Shown here piece after piece: positions 16,530-25,510 of a DNA stretch of 64,000 bases. Below the pieces are notes generated by a model that was not told where the DNA came from, searched no databases, and was given only the letters and a program-made list of their open reading frames with translations. This DNA comes from Bacillota bacterium (lineage in GTDB: Bacteria > Bacillota > Clostridia > Acetivibrionales > DTU013), in assembly GCA_023412915.1 (NCBI GenBank), contig JAEZRE010000015.1, positions 135,900 through 199,899 of the forward strand, read 5' to 3'. Position numbers and translations under genes: made by a program. How positions within the stretch are numbered: position 1 is the stretch's first letter; the number at the start of each line of letters is the position of its first letter.

Positions 16530-17726
16530 ATGAAGCTGCAGGAAGTAAAGGACACGGATTCGAAATACTACATGAATACTTTCGGAGCCAGAACCCCCGT
16601 ATGTTTTGAATACGGAAAGGGTATGAAGCTCTATGACAGTGAAGGGCGTGAATATACCGACATGCTGGCAGGGATCGCGGTAAACGCGCTCGGGCACAGT
16701 CACCCTGCCCTCGTCGAAGCAGTAAGGTCACAGGCGGAAAAGCTTATTCATTGCTCGAGCCTGTATTATATAGAAAGTCAGGCAAAGCTGGCAAAGGTAC
16801 TTGCGGAAAATTCCTGCTGCGACAGAGTCTTCTTCGCAAACAGCGGCGCCGAGGCAAACGAAGGCGCTATCAAATTAGCCAGGATATATTTTAAAAAGAA
16901 AGGCCTTGCCGAAAAATACGGCATCATCACATTGAAGAAATCCTTCCACGGCAGAACTCTGACGACCGTGGCCGCAACCGGACAGGAAAAATACCAGAAG
17001 CCGTATGCGCCGCTCATCCCGGGGTTCAAGCACGTTGCGCTGAACGATCTCGACGAACTCAAGGCTGCCATCGACGAAAACACCTGCGCCATAATGATGG
17101 AGCCTGTGCAAGGCGAGAGCGGAGTATACCCGGCCGATATCGATTATATCAAAGCGGTCAGGAAGCTCTGCGATGAAAAAGACCTGCTGCTCATATTCGA
17201 TGAGATTCAAACCGGCATAGGCAGGACAGGGAAGCTTTTCGCGTACCAGCATTTCGGGGTAGAACCTGATATCTTCACACTGGCAAAGGCATTGGCAGGC
17301 GGTATCCCGATCGGGGCGCTGTGCGCCAAGGAGCAGGTCGCTTCTGCGTTCGAGCCGGGCGATCACGGGTCGACCTTTGGTGGAAATCCGCTCGCATGTA
17401 CGGCAGGACTTGCAGTTATGAAGACTGTTCTCGAGGAAGACATTCCCGGGCATGCCAGGGAAATGGGTGAATACTTCAAAAAAGAACTTGAAAAGCTTAT
17501 AAAGGAGCAAAGCATAATTGCGGAAGTGCGCGGCCTCGGGTTGATGATAGGGGTACAGCTTAAGGAAGAAAAGGCAGTCGAAGTCAAAAACAGACTGTTC
17601 GACAAGGGCTTCCTGGTCGGAAGCATCGGACCGGGTATTGTCCGACTGCTGCCTCCGCTCATCATAGAAAAGAGCGACGTCGACGCGTTCGTCGAAGCAT
17701 TCGCTTCAGTGCTTTCAGGCATCTGA
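16530..17726 (+). CDS. argD: acetylornithine aminotransferase
   Basis: 398 residues from the ATG at 16530, nine bases after AAGGAG; a longer frame starts before this site. A class III, PLP-dependent transaminase that converts N-acetylglutamate semialdehyde to N-acetylornithine. Motifs: SGAEANEGAIKLAR, FHGRTLTTVAATGQ, LIFDEIQTGIGRTGKLFA, and the PLP lysine in TLAKALAGGIPIGA, followed by STFGGNPLA. It is the first gene of the second arginine unit. The usual ambiguity with other omega-transaminases is resolved by its operon. Confidence 0.95.
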   Translation: MKLQEVKDTDSKYYMNTFGARTPVCFEYGKGMKLYDSEGREYTDMLAGIAVNALGHSHPALVEAVRSQAEKLIHCSSLYYIESQAKLAKVLAENSCCDRVFFANSGAEANEGAIKLARIYFKKKGLAEKYGIITLKKSFHGRTLTTVAATGQEKYQKPYAPLIPGFKHVALNDLDELKAAIDENTCAIMMEPVQGESGVYPADIDYIKAVRKLCDEKDLLLIFDEIQTGIGRTGKLFAYQHFGVEPDIFTLAKALAGGIPIGALCAKEQVASAFEPGDHGSTFGGNPLACTAGLAVMKTVLEEDIPGHAREMGEYFKKELEKLIKEQSIIAEVRGLGLMIGVQLKEEKAVEVKNRLFDKGFLVGSIGPGIVRLLPPLIIEKSDVDAFVEAFASVLSGI

Positions 17727-17843
17727 CAGCAGACATCGCCACAGGATCAACGGCGGACGACGGCACTGGAGCCGGAAACAGGCACAATGTCGGATCGGTC
17801 AGCAGCAAAGCAGTGAATATAACATTGGTAAGGGGCAATCAAA

Positions 17844-18911
17844 ATGAAATCAGTTCTGGTTCTTGAAGACGGAACATACTTCCCCGGCGAAGGGTTCGGA
17901 CAAAAGGGTGAAACTGCCGGCGAAGTTGTTTTCAATACATGCATGACGGGCTATCAGGAGATAACCACAGACCCGTCCTATAACGGTCAGATAGTTACGA
18001 TGACCTACCCGCTGGTCGGAAATTACGGCTTCAACGGCGAGGATAACGAATCCTACAAGACACACGTACAGGGCTTCATTGTCAAGGAATTGTGTGCCGA
18101 GCCCAATAACTGGCGCAACTCGACCGCCCCCGACGAATATTTCAAAAAGAACAATATAATCGGCCTGAAGGGGATCGATACCAGAGCTCTCACCCAGCAT
18201 ATCAGGAGCCATGGCAGCATGTTCGGCATAATATCCACGGAATGCGGCAATGTGGACATACTTCTGGAGAAGCTGAAGGCAAAGATGGAGGAGAAGCGCA
18301 GTCTCGTGATGGAAGTGACGACACAGGAGCCGTATCATATACCCGGCAGCGGCAGCAGAGTCGCCCTGCTGGATTTCGGAGTCAAACGCAACATCATTAG
18401 GTCGCTTAAGAAGCGCGACTGTGACATTTACGTCCTCCCCGCTTCGTCCACAGCAAAAGAGATACTGTCCGTGAAACCTGACGGCGTACTCGTATCGAAC
18501 GGACCCGGCGATCCGAAGGATCTGCCTGAAGCTAAAGCGGTACTGCAGCAGCTGCTGGGCAAAAAGCCGCTTTTCGGTATTTGTCTGGGGCACCAGCTGC
18601 TCGGCCTGTCGCTCGGCGGCAACACCTACAAGCTGAAATTCGGACACCACGGCGGGAATCATCCTGTGAAGGACTTCATTACCGGCAGGTGCTATATTAC
18701 GTCGCAAAACCATAATTACGCTTTGGAGAAGGATTTCAGCAGCGAAATAGAGATTACGCACATGAATGTAAACGACAATACGGTCGAGGGCTTCCGTCAC
18801 AAAACCCTTCCGGTGCTCAGCGTCCAATACCATCCGGAAGCGGCGCCGGGGCCGCAGGATTCGGCTTATCTGTTCGATGAATTCCTGAAAATGATGCAGC
18901 AGGCAAAGTAA
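17844..18911 (+). CDS. carA: carbamoyl-phosphate synthase small (glutaminase) subunit
   Basis: 355 residues. It hydrolyses glutamine and channels ammonia to CarB. The N-terminal CPSase domain starts VLVLEDGTYFPGEGFG and shows FNTCMTGYQEI. The C-terminal class I amidotransferase domain has the nucleophile in GICLGHQLLGL and the second half of the triad in QYHPEAAPGPQD. It lies 117 bases after argD and 15 before carB. Its place in an ARG-box operon marks it as the arginine-dedicated set; a pyrimidine set would be elsewhere. Confidence 0.96.
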   Translation: MKSVLVLEDGTYFPGEGFGQKGETAGEVVFNTCMTGYQEITTDPSYNGQIVTMTYPLVGNYGFNGEDNESYKTHVQGFIVKELCAEPNNWRNSTAPDEYFKKNNIIGLKGIDTRALTQHIRSHGSMFGIISTECGNVDILLEKLKAKMEEKRSLVMEVTTQEPYHIPGSGSRVALLDFGVKRNIIRSLKKRDCDIYVLPASSTAKEILSVKPDGVLVSNGPGDPKDLPEAKAVLQQLLGKKPLFGICLGHQLLGLSLGGNTYKLKFGHHGGNHPVKDFITGRCYITSQNHNYALEKDFSSEIEITHMNVNDNTVEGFRHKTLPVLSVQYHPEAAPGPQDSAYLFDEFLKMMQQAK

Positions 18912-18926
18912 TAATCGGAGGAAAGT

Positions 18927-21900
18927 ATGCCAAAAAGATCAGATATAAAAAAAGTGCTCGTTATCGGCTCGGGTCCGATCATAATAGGTCAGGCGGCAGA
19001 ATTCGACTATTCCGGAACTCAGGCATGCAAGTCCCTGAAGGAGGAAGGTATCGAGGTCGTGCTTGTCAACAGCAATCCCGCCACGATCATGACCGACGGT
19101 GAAACAGCCGACAAAATATATATCGAACCCATAACGCTGGAATTCGTAAAGAAGATCATAGACAAAGAGAGACCCGACGGCATCCTCGCCTCCCTCGGCG
19201 GACAGACCGGCCTCAACATGGCCGTGCAGCTGGCCAACGACGGCATCCTCGAACGCCTTGGAATCGAATTGCTCGGCACTTCCCTGCAATCCATTAAAAA
19301 AGCCGAGGACAGGGAGCTTTTCAAGAGGACGATGCAGGAAATAAACGAAAAGGTGCCACACAGCGCTATCGTAAACGATCTGGACGACGCCGTGGCCTTC
19401 GTTGAAAAGGTCGGCTTCCCCATCATCATCCGCCCCGCGTATACTTTGGGCGGCACAGGCGGCGGTATCGCCGGAAACATGGAAGAATTCCGCTACATCT
19501 GCGCAAAAGGCCTGAAGCTCAGCATGATAAACCAGGTCCTGCTGGAGCAGAGCGTTGCGGGTTGGAAGGAAATTGAATACGAAGTCATGCGCGACGGCTC
19601 GGACAATTGCATAATCATATGCAATATGGAAAACTTCGACCCTGTCGGTGTCCATACAGGCGACAGCATAGTCGTAGCACCGAGCCAGACGCTCTCGGAT
19701 ATCGAGTACCAGATGCTCCGTTCCGCTTCGATCAAGATCATACGCGCGCTCGAAATAAAAGGCGGCTGCAACATACAGTTCGCTTTGAACCCCGAAAGCT
19801 ATGAATACGTAGTCATCGAAGTGAATCCCAGAGTCAGCCGTTCCAGCGCCCTTGCATCGAAAGCCACCGGCTACCCGATAGCCCGTGTCGCCGCAAAGAT
19901 CGCCATCGGCCTGAACCTCGACGAGATAAAGAACTCTGTTACTCAGAATACCTATGCCTGCTTCGAGCCCTCGCTCGACTATATAGTTACCAAGGTGCCG
20001 CGCTGGCCCTTCGATAAGTTCACGACGGCCGACCGTTCGCTCGGGACGCAGATGAAGGCTACCGGCGAGGTCATGGCTATAGGCAGGACCTTCGAAGAAT
20101 CGCTGCTCAAGGCTGTAGATTCGCTTGACATAAAGCTGAATTACCAGCTCGGACTGGCATTGTTCGACAGCAAGACGCCCGACGAACTGCGGGAGGTGCT
20201 CAGAACTCCCCGGGACGAGCGGATCTTCGCTATTTTCAAGGCTCTGCAGAAGGGCATAACGGTAGAGGAGATAGTGAATATCACCAAGGTCGACAGCTTC
20301 TTCATACACAAGCTCAGGAATATAGTGCTGCTGGCCGATGAGGTAAAAAACGCCGGCATTGCCTGGCTCGATTACGATCTGTATATCAGGGCCAAGAAGA
20401 TTGGCTTCGGCGATTCATACATTGCAAACCTGGTGAATGTACCGCTCGATACGGTGCTTGAACTGAAGCGCAAATACCCGATCAAGCCCGTATACAAGAT
20501 AGTCGATACCTGCGCCGGAGAATTCGAGGCCGTGACTCCCTATTACTATTCCACTTACGAGGAACGCGACGACGTCGTAGTTTCCAACAGGAAGAAAGTC
20601 CTTGTCATAGGCTCGGGCCCGATCCGTATCGGCCAGGGCATAGAATTCGACTACTGCAGCGTACACTCCGTCAGGACGCTGAAGGAGCTCGGCGTCGAAT
20701 CCATAATCATAAACAATAACCCCGAGACCGTCAGCACAGACTTCGATACCTCCGACAAGCTCTATTTCGAGCCGCTCACAAAGGAATGCGTGCTCGACAT
20801 CATCCTCAAGGAGAAGCCAATGGGCGTCATAGTCCAGTTTGGAGGCCAGACTGCGATAAACCTTGCAGAGCCTCTGCACAAGGAAGGCGTGAAGATACTG
20901 GGAACCTCCGTCAAAAGTATCGATATCGCCGAGGACAGGGACAAATTCCTGAAGCTCCTCGACGAGCTGAATATCCCGATCCCCGAGGGCAGCACGGCAT
21001 TTTCGGTGAAACAGGCCAAGACCATAGCCAATCGCATCGGCTACCCGGTGCTAGTCCGCCCGTCCTATGTATTGGGCGGAAGAGCAATGGAGATCGTATA
21101 TAACGACAAATCGCTTGAGGAATATATGAAAATGGCTGTCGATCTGTCAGCCAAGCATCCTGTGCTGATCGACAAGTATATCTGCGGAAAGGAAGCTGAG
21201 GTAGACGGTATCTGTGACGGTGAGGAAGTATTGATACCGGGCATTTTCGAACACGTCGAGAGAGCCGGCATTCATTCGGGCGACAGTATCGCCGTTTACC
21301 CGCCGCATACGCTGTCACAGAAAATAAAGGACACGATAACCGATTATACCATGAAGCTCGCAAAGGCTCTCAAAACAGTCGGTTTGTTCAATATACAGTT
21401 CGTCATAGACAAGGAAGACAAGGTCTATGTTATAGAGGTAAATCCCAGGGCCAGCCGTACGATCCCGATAATGAGCAAGATCACGGGCATCCCAATGGTC
21501 AATGTCGCGACGAGGCTCATAATGGGTGAAACGCTTCGCGGACTCGGATATAGACCCGGACTTGCAAAGGAATCCGAATTCACAGCGGTCAAGGCGCCTG
21601 TCTTCTCGTTTGCCAAGCTGACCACGGTGGATACGTTCCTCGGACCTGAAATGAAGTCTACGGGAGAAGTCATGGGCGTCGACATGGATTACCATCATGC
21701 GCTGTACAAGGCCCTCATAGCAAGCGGACTTTCGATACCTACCGGAGGAAGCGTTCTTTTCGTTACAGGCGAAAGAGATCGCGAAGACTGCATAAAGATG
21801 GCTTCGAGATTCAGCCGCCTTGGTTTCAGGCTGATGGCCGATGAGGATACCTTCATTTGGCTGAAGGCAGAAGGTATGAAGGCTGAGCTCGTTCCTACCG

Positions 21901-22139
21901 ATAATATACTGGAGTATGTAAAAAGCGACAATGTATCCCTTGTCATCAGTACGCCCGCCAAGGAAGGAATCCCGGGCAGGCTGGGCTTTTCCATAAGGAG
22001 GACGGCAATGGAATACAATACCCCCTGCATAACTGCGTCGGATACAACCAACGCGGTTCTCGACATACTTGAACATATGGCAGGCAAAAAGGAAACTAAA
22101 ATATACGCGCTCGACGAATATTCGGTGCAAGCACGGTAA
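18927..22139 (+). CDS. carB: carbamoyl-phosphate synthase large subunit
   Basis: 1070 residues, full length. Two homologous ATP-grasp halves are visible: VLVIGSGPIIIGQAAEFDY at the start and VLVIGSGPIRIGQGIEFDY in the middle (about residue 550), with IRPAYTLGGTGGG and VRPSYVLGGRAME as the two ATP loops. The C-terminal domain (about 930-1070) is the MGS-like allosteric domain. It makes carbamoyl phosphate from bicarbonate, ammonia and two ATP. A GGAGG site lies just after the carA stop. Confidence 0.97.
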   Translation: MPKRSDIKKVLVIGSGPIIIGQAAEFDYSGTQACKSLKEEGIEVVLVNSNPATIMTDGETADKIYIEPITLEFVKKIIDKERPDGILASLGGQTGLNMAVQLANDGILERLGIELLGTSLQSIKKAEDRELFKRTMQEINEKVPHSAIVNDLDDAVAFVEKVGFPIIIRPAYTLGGTGGGIAGNMEEFRYICAKGLKLSMINQVLLEQSVAGWKEIEYEVMRDGSDNCIIICNMENFDPVGVHTGDSIVVAPSQTLSDIEYQMLRSASIKIIRALEIKGGCNIQFALNPESYEYVVIEVNPRVSRSSALASKATGYPIARVAAKIAIGLNLDEIKNSVTQNTYACFEPSLDYIVTKVPRWPFDKFTTADRSLGTQMKATGEVMAIGRTFEESLLKAVDSLDIKLNYQLGLALFDSKTPDELREVLRTPRDERIFAIFKALQKGITVEEIVNITKVDSFFIHKLRNIVLLADEVKNAGIAWLDYDLYIRAKKIGFGDSYIANLVNVPLDTVLELKRKYPIKPVYKIVDTCAGEFEAVTPYYYSTYEERDDVVVSNRKKVLVIGSGPIRIGQGIEFDYCSVHSVRTLKELGVESIIINNNPETVSTDFDTSDKLYFEPLTKECVLDIILKEKPMGVIVQFGGQTAINLAEPLHKEGVKILGTSVKSIDIAEDRDKFLKLLDELNIPIPEGSTAFSVKQAKTIANRIGYPVLVRPSYVLGGRAMEIVYNDKSLEEYMKMAVDLSAKHPVLIDKYICGKEAEVDGICDGEEVLIPGIFEHVERAGIHSGDSIAVYPPHTLSQKIKDTITDYTMKLAKALKTVGLFNIQFVIDKEDKVYVIEVNPRASRTIPIMSKITGIPMVNVATRLIMGETLRGLGYRPGLAKESEFTAVKAPVFSFAKLTTVDTFLGPEMKSTGEVMGVDMDYHHALYKALIASGLSIPTGGSVLFVTGERDREDCIKMASRFSRLGFRLMADEDTFIWLKAEGMKAELVPTDNILEYVKSDNVSLVISTPAKEGIPGRLGFSIRRTAMEYNTPCITASDTTNAVLDILEHMAGKKETKIYALDEYSVQAR

Positions 22140-22231
22140 AGAGCGCCTTGCACCCTGACCTGACCGGAAGGGCCGCGTCATATGGCCGGCGAAATTAATT
22201 CCGAGAACGAATAAAAAAGGAGTAATCAGCA

Positions 22232-23149
22232 ATGAAGCATCTGATCGATCTAAACGATCTTACCGTCAATGAAATAGAAGGCCTGTTCGCACTTTCCGAA
22301 AGGCTTAAAAAACAGCTGAGGGCCGGTGTAGAGCACCATATGCTCAAGGGTAAAACTCTCGGAATGATATTTTCCAAGTCCTCCACCAGGACGAGGGTAT
22401 CCTTCGAGGTGGGAATGTACCAGCTGGGCGGCTACCCCATGTTCCTCAGCTCGAGCGACATCCAGCTGGGCCGCGGCGAAACCATACATGACACTGCAAT
22501 GGTGCTTTCACACTACATCAACGGTATAATGATCAGAACCTTCAAGCACAGCGACGTCCTGGACCTCGCAAGATACGGCTCCATACCGGTGATCAACGGC
22601 CTGACCGACCTGATGCACCCGTGCCAGATACTCGCTGACCTGTTCACGGTCTACGAAGAGAAAGGCAGGCTCGAGGGCCTCAAGCTGGCCTACGTGGGCG
22701 ACGGCAACAACGTTGCCAATTCCCTGCTCCACGGCTGCGCCAAAACGGGAATGAATATTACGGTAGCAACTCCCAAAGACTATAGATGCGACGAAGCGAT
22801 AACCGAGCAGGCCAGATCCGCCGCTAAAATATCCGGCAGCAAGGTGGTTATCACCGATGACCCCGAAGAAGCCGCGAAGGATGCGGACGTCATCTACACC
22901 GACACCTGGGTAAGCATGGGCCAGGAAGCCGAGAAGGAGATGCGCATAAAGGTATTCATGCCGTACCAGGTAAACGAGCGCCTGTTCTCTATGGCAAAGA
23001 AGGACGCAATGTTCCTCCACTGCCTGCCCGCCTACAGAGGCCTGGAAGTCACGGAGGGCGTCATCGACGGACCGCATTCCAAGGTGTTCGACGAGGCCGA
23101 GAATCGCCTGCACGTGCAGAAAGCCATCATGGCTACGCTCATGGGGTGA
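22232..23149 (+). CDS. argF: ornithine carbamoyltransferase
   Basis: 305 residues. It joins ornithine and carbamoyl phosphate to citrulline. The carbamoyl phosphate loop FSKSSTRTRVSFE, HPCQILAD for substrate, DTWVSMGQE, and the catalytic cysteine in HCLPAYRG mark it as OTCase rather than aspartate carbamoyltransferase. An AAGGAG site lies eleven bases before the ATG. It lies 92 bases after carB. Its stop codon lies inside a palindromic repeat related to the one after argC. argG, argH and argJ are not in the window. Confidence 0.96.
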   Translation: MKHLIDLNDLTVNEIEGLFALSERLKKQLRAGVEHHMLKGKTLGMIFSKSSTRTRVSFEVGMYQLGGYPMFLSSSDIQLGRGETIHDTAMVLSHYINGIMIRTFKHSDVLDLARYGSIPVINGLTDLMHPCQILADLFTVYEEKGRLEGLKLAYVGDGNNVANSLLHGCAKTGMNITVATPKDYRCDEAITEQARSAAKISGSKVVITDDPEEAAKDADVIYTDTWVSMGQEAEKEMRIKVFMPYQVNERLFSMAKKDAMFLHCLPAYRGLEVTEGVIDGPHSKVFDEAENRLHVQKAIMATLMG

Positions 23150-23181
23150 AACGAAACACAGGGACGGTTCTTTTGTTCCAC
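23146..23181. repeat. short palindromic repeat at the argF stop codon
   Basis: GTGAAACGAAACACAGGG followed by ACGGTTCTTTTGTTCCAC: an imperfect palindrome sharing the core GAAACACAGGGAC with 14660-14687. Both copies start on the stop codon of an arginine gene. Confidence 0.7.
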
Positions 23182-23238
23182 TTGAACAAGCTGAGCCTTC
23201 CCCAAATCACTAAGCAATAGAAATAAAGGTGAAAGAAT

Positions 23239-23715
23239 TTGAAATATTCATTTATAATACGAAAAGCCGAGCCGGAGGACGCACCCGCGATTCGGAACAT
23301 CATGCAGGAAGCCTTCAGCAAATATGCCGAGGACGCCGGCCTGACCGTCTCGATGGACGCGCTGCAGGAATCCCTCGAAGACATCATAAACGATATAAAA
23401 ACAAAAGAAGTCTTTATTGCGCTCATAGACGACATTGCCGTAGGCAGCGTCAGGGTGCAGCTCCGCGACGACAATACCGCCTATCTCAGCAGGTTCGGCG
23501 TCAGGCTCAGCTACCATAACATCGGTATCGGCAAGTCCCTCATGAACCTTGTCGACAAGCTGCTCATATCCAAAGGAGTCAAAAGCGTATACCTCCACAC
23601 CGCATCGAAATACTTCGGACTTGTCCGTTTTTATTACGGCCGGGGCTTTTATATAGACGCCGTAACGAAGGATAGGGGCTATGCCCGCGCACTTATGGTG
23701 AAGGAATATAAGTAA
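23239..23715 (+). CDS. GNAT-family N-acetyltransferase
   Basis: 158 residues from a TTG start with an AAAGGTGAAAG purine stretch upstream. The GNAT fold is complete: N-terminal IIRKAEPEDAPAIRNIM, acetyl-CoA loop RLSYHNIGIGKSLMN, and C-terminal FYYGRGFYIDAVTKDRGYARALM. The substrate is unknown. Its place after argF invites the idea of a GNAT-type acetylglutamate synthase, since no argA or argJ is seen here, but the sequence gives no direct support for this. The last 162 bases recur as a decayed copy after the next gene. Confidence 0.8.
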   Translation: MKYSFIIRKAEPEDAPAIRNIMQEAFSKYAEDAGLTVSMDALQESLEDIINDIKTKEVFIALIDDIAVGSVRVQLRDDNTAYLSRFGVRLSYHNIGIGKSLMNLVDKLLISKGVKSVYLHTASKYFGLVRFYYGRGFYIDAVTKDRGYARALMVKEYK

Positions 23716-23802
23716 AACTAAAACTGATTAAATATATACAATAAATCATAGCCTTTTACAAAACAAATTTTAAGATAAGTGTAAAATAGAATATATAACG
23801 AC

Positions 23803-23849
23803 GGTCACGAAGGCCTTTTAGGGTGAAAAGGATTTTCGTGGCCATTTTT
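23803..23849 (+). terminator. terminator-like hairpin in the mtaB leader (possible attenuator)
   Basis: GGTCACGAA pairs with TTCGTGGCC (one U-G wobble that works only in plus-strand RNA), with an inner CCTTTT/AAAAGG stem, followed by ATTTTTAAT. The mtaB ribosome binding site starts seven bases later. It could end the arginine transcript or control mtaB. Confidence 0.6.
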
Positions 23850-23870
23850 AATATTAAAGGAGCCTATACT

Positions 23871-25256
23871 ATGTCAAAAAAAATGTTTAACAGCTTATCC
23901 TACAATAATATTGATGATTTTCTATATGGTAGATCGGTAAACCCGATAACATGCAAAAACGGTCTTGTAATAGGAGGAGGGCAAGTATTGCCGGAACTCA
24001 ATTTTACATTGCCGCCGATGTTAATCACAGACCAGACTATGCCTGAAGTTATACAGCAATATAAAAGCATCATGGAAGATGCCTGCAAAAGAGCCAGAGA
24101 ACTATATTCACAAGGCTTCGTTGTTGAATTGGAGCTTCTTCCCGCCGCTACCTATAACCCTGAATGGGGTATTGAAATAACAAAAACCGTCCGTAATATA
24201 ATGTATGAAAACGAAAGCAAATATGGGTTAAAAAGTGTGATGAGGCTTACTCCGGTTGATATAAGGGAGGATAGGGAATCGGTCCATATGTGGAGAGGCA
24301 AGCATTGGGAGTCCGTGCTCAAGACCTTTGAGGGCTGTGCAAAAGAAGGCGCTGATTTCCTCGCCATTGAATCTATCGGAGGGAAAGATATTCATGATGA
24401 TGCCGTTATGTTCTGCGATATTACCAAATCCTTGTTCGCCCTTGGAATATTGGGCACACGAGATATGTCCATGTTATGGAGATCAATAATAGATATTGCT
24501 GACAATACCGGGAGTATCGCATCCGGTGATTCGGCATGCGGATTTGCAAATACGGCAATGGTTTTAGCCGACAGAGGCTATGTACCTAAAGTATTCTCTG
24601 CTGTGGTAAGAGTCATGTCTGTAGTAAGAAGCCTTGTTGCTTTGGAGGAAGGAGCTGTCGGTCCACATAAGGACTGCGGATATGAGGGCGTCTATATAAA
24701 GGCCATTACCGGAACGCCAATCTCCATGGAAGGTAAATCCAGCGCATGCGCGCATTTAAGCCCCCTAGGCAATATCGCCGCGGCTGTCACCGATCTGTGG
24801 AGCAATGAATCGGTTCAAAATATTAAGCTTCTGGGTGGAATGGCGCCGACCGTATCCATGGAACAGCTTATTTATGATTGCAGGCTAATGAATACTGCTT
24901 CAGAGAAAGGCAGGGTTTATGCGCTTATAATGCGTGATTTGCTCGCTGATTCCGACAGTAGATTAGATCCCCAGGCTTATGTGCTAAGGCCTGATATAGT
25001 GCTAAAAATTTCAGGAGAGATATTAAAGGAAACTGGTCACTTCAACAGGACAAAAAAGGCTGCGCTTTTGACAATAGCCGAATTAAAGAAAGCTATCGCA
25101 GACGAAAAGGTTGTTATATCGGAACGGGAATTGCCCTGGTTGGATACAATGGAAAGCCAAATTGAATCATTGCCCCTGGATGAAGAGGAATTCATCCGAC
25201 AAATGCTTAATGATAATGCATCGGATAAATTCGTTCCGCAAAAATATGATTTATAG
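23871..25256 (+). CDS. mtaB: MtaB-family methanol:corrinoid methyltransferase
   Basis: 461 residues from the ATG at 23871, eight bases after AAAGGAG. MtaB takes the methyl group of methanol with a zinc ion and passes it to a corrinoid protein (MtaC). The family start (SYNNIDDFLYGRSVNPITCK, then GLVIGGG) and LVALEEGAVGPHKDCGYEG are clear. All three zinc ligands known from Methanosarcina MtaB align: Glu167 in AIESIGGKD, Cys223 in GDSACGFANTAM and Cys269 in KDCGYE. No mtaC, mtaA or corrinoid reactivator is present in the window. The gene is AT-richer than the arginine genes and is flanked by two copies of a GNAT 3' end. The substrate could be another methanol-like compound. Confidence 0.88.
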   Translation: MSKKMFNSLSYNNIDDFLYGRSVNPITCKNGLVIGGGQVLPELNFTLPPMLITDQTMPEVIQQYKSIMEDACKRARELYSQGFVVELELLPAATYNPEWGIEITKTVRNIMYENESKYGLKSVMRLTPVDIREDRESVHMWRGKHWESVLKTFEGCAKEGADFLAIESIGGKDIHDDAVMFCDITKSLFALGILGTRDMSMLWRSIIDIADNTGSIASGDSACGFANTAMVLADRGYVPKVFSAVVRVMSVVRSLVALEEGAVGPHKDCGYEGVYIKAITGTPISMEGKSSACAHLSPLGNIAAAVTDLWSNESVQNIKLLGGMAPTVSMEQLIYDCRLMNTASEKGRVYALIMRDLLADSDSRLDPQAYVLRPDIVLKISGEILKETGHFNRTKKAALLTIAELKKAIADEKVVISERELPWLDTMESQIESLPLDEEEFIRQMLNDNASDKFVPQKYDL

Positions 25257-25416
25257 ACAAGCTGCTCATATCCAAAGGAGTCAAAAGTGAATACCTCTAC
25301 ACTGCATCGAAGTATTTAGGCCTTGTCCGCTTTTATTACGGCAGGGCTTTTATATCGGTTCCGAGACTAAGGACTGGGGCTATGCCTATGCTCTGGCGGT
25401 AAAGGAGTATAAGTAA
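25256..25416 (+). pseudogene. decayed copy of the GNAT gene 3' end
   Basis: 161 bases matching 23554-23715, the end of the upstream GNAT gene. The first 27 bases are identical (GACAAGCTGCTCATATCC and on) and the whole is about four-fifths identical by eye. A deleted base near GGCAGGGC shifts the frame, and the 5' two-thirds are missing. The first G of the copy is also the last base of the mtaB stop codon. Confidence 0.85.
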
Positions 25417-25510
25417 ATACTTTTTAGGGAAACTTGGATTTGAAAGTTTGGTAAATTCGGTATATCATAAAATTGCAATAAATGATCAACGAATCTACCA
25501 AAGGTAACTT

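Noticed and set aside
18939..20309. Long open frame of about 456 codons on the minus strand opposite carB
   Set aside because: It mirrors the codon bias of carB, has no ribosome binding site and shows no domain; a shadow of the real gene.
23239..23715. GNAT gene as the acetylglutamate synthase of the pathway
   Set aside because: The place after argF is suggestive, but the sequence has no feature that points to glutamate; kept as a general acetyltransferase.
23871..25256. Uroporphyrinogen decarboxylase/MtaA family
   Set aside because: The zinc ligands and start sequence fit MtaB; the HxC motif of MtaA is not seen.
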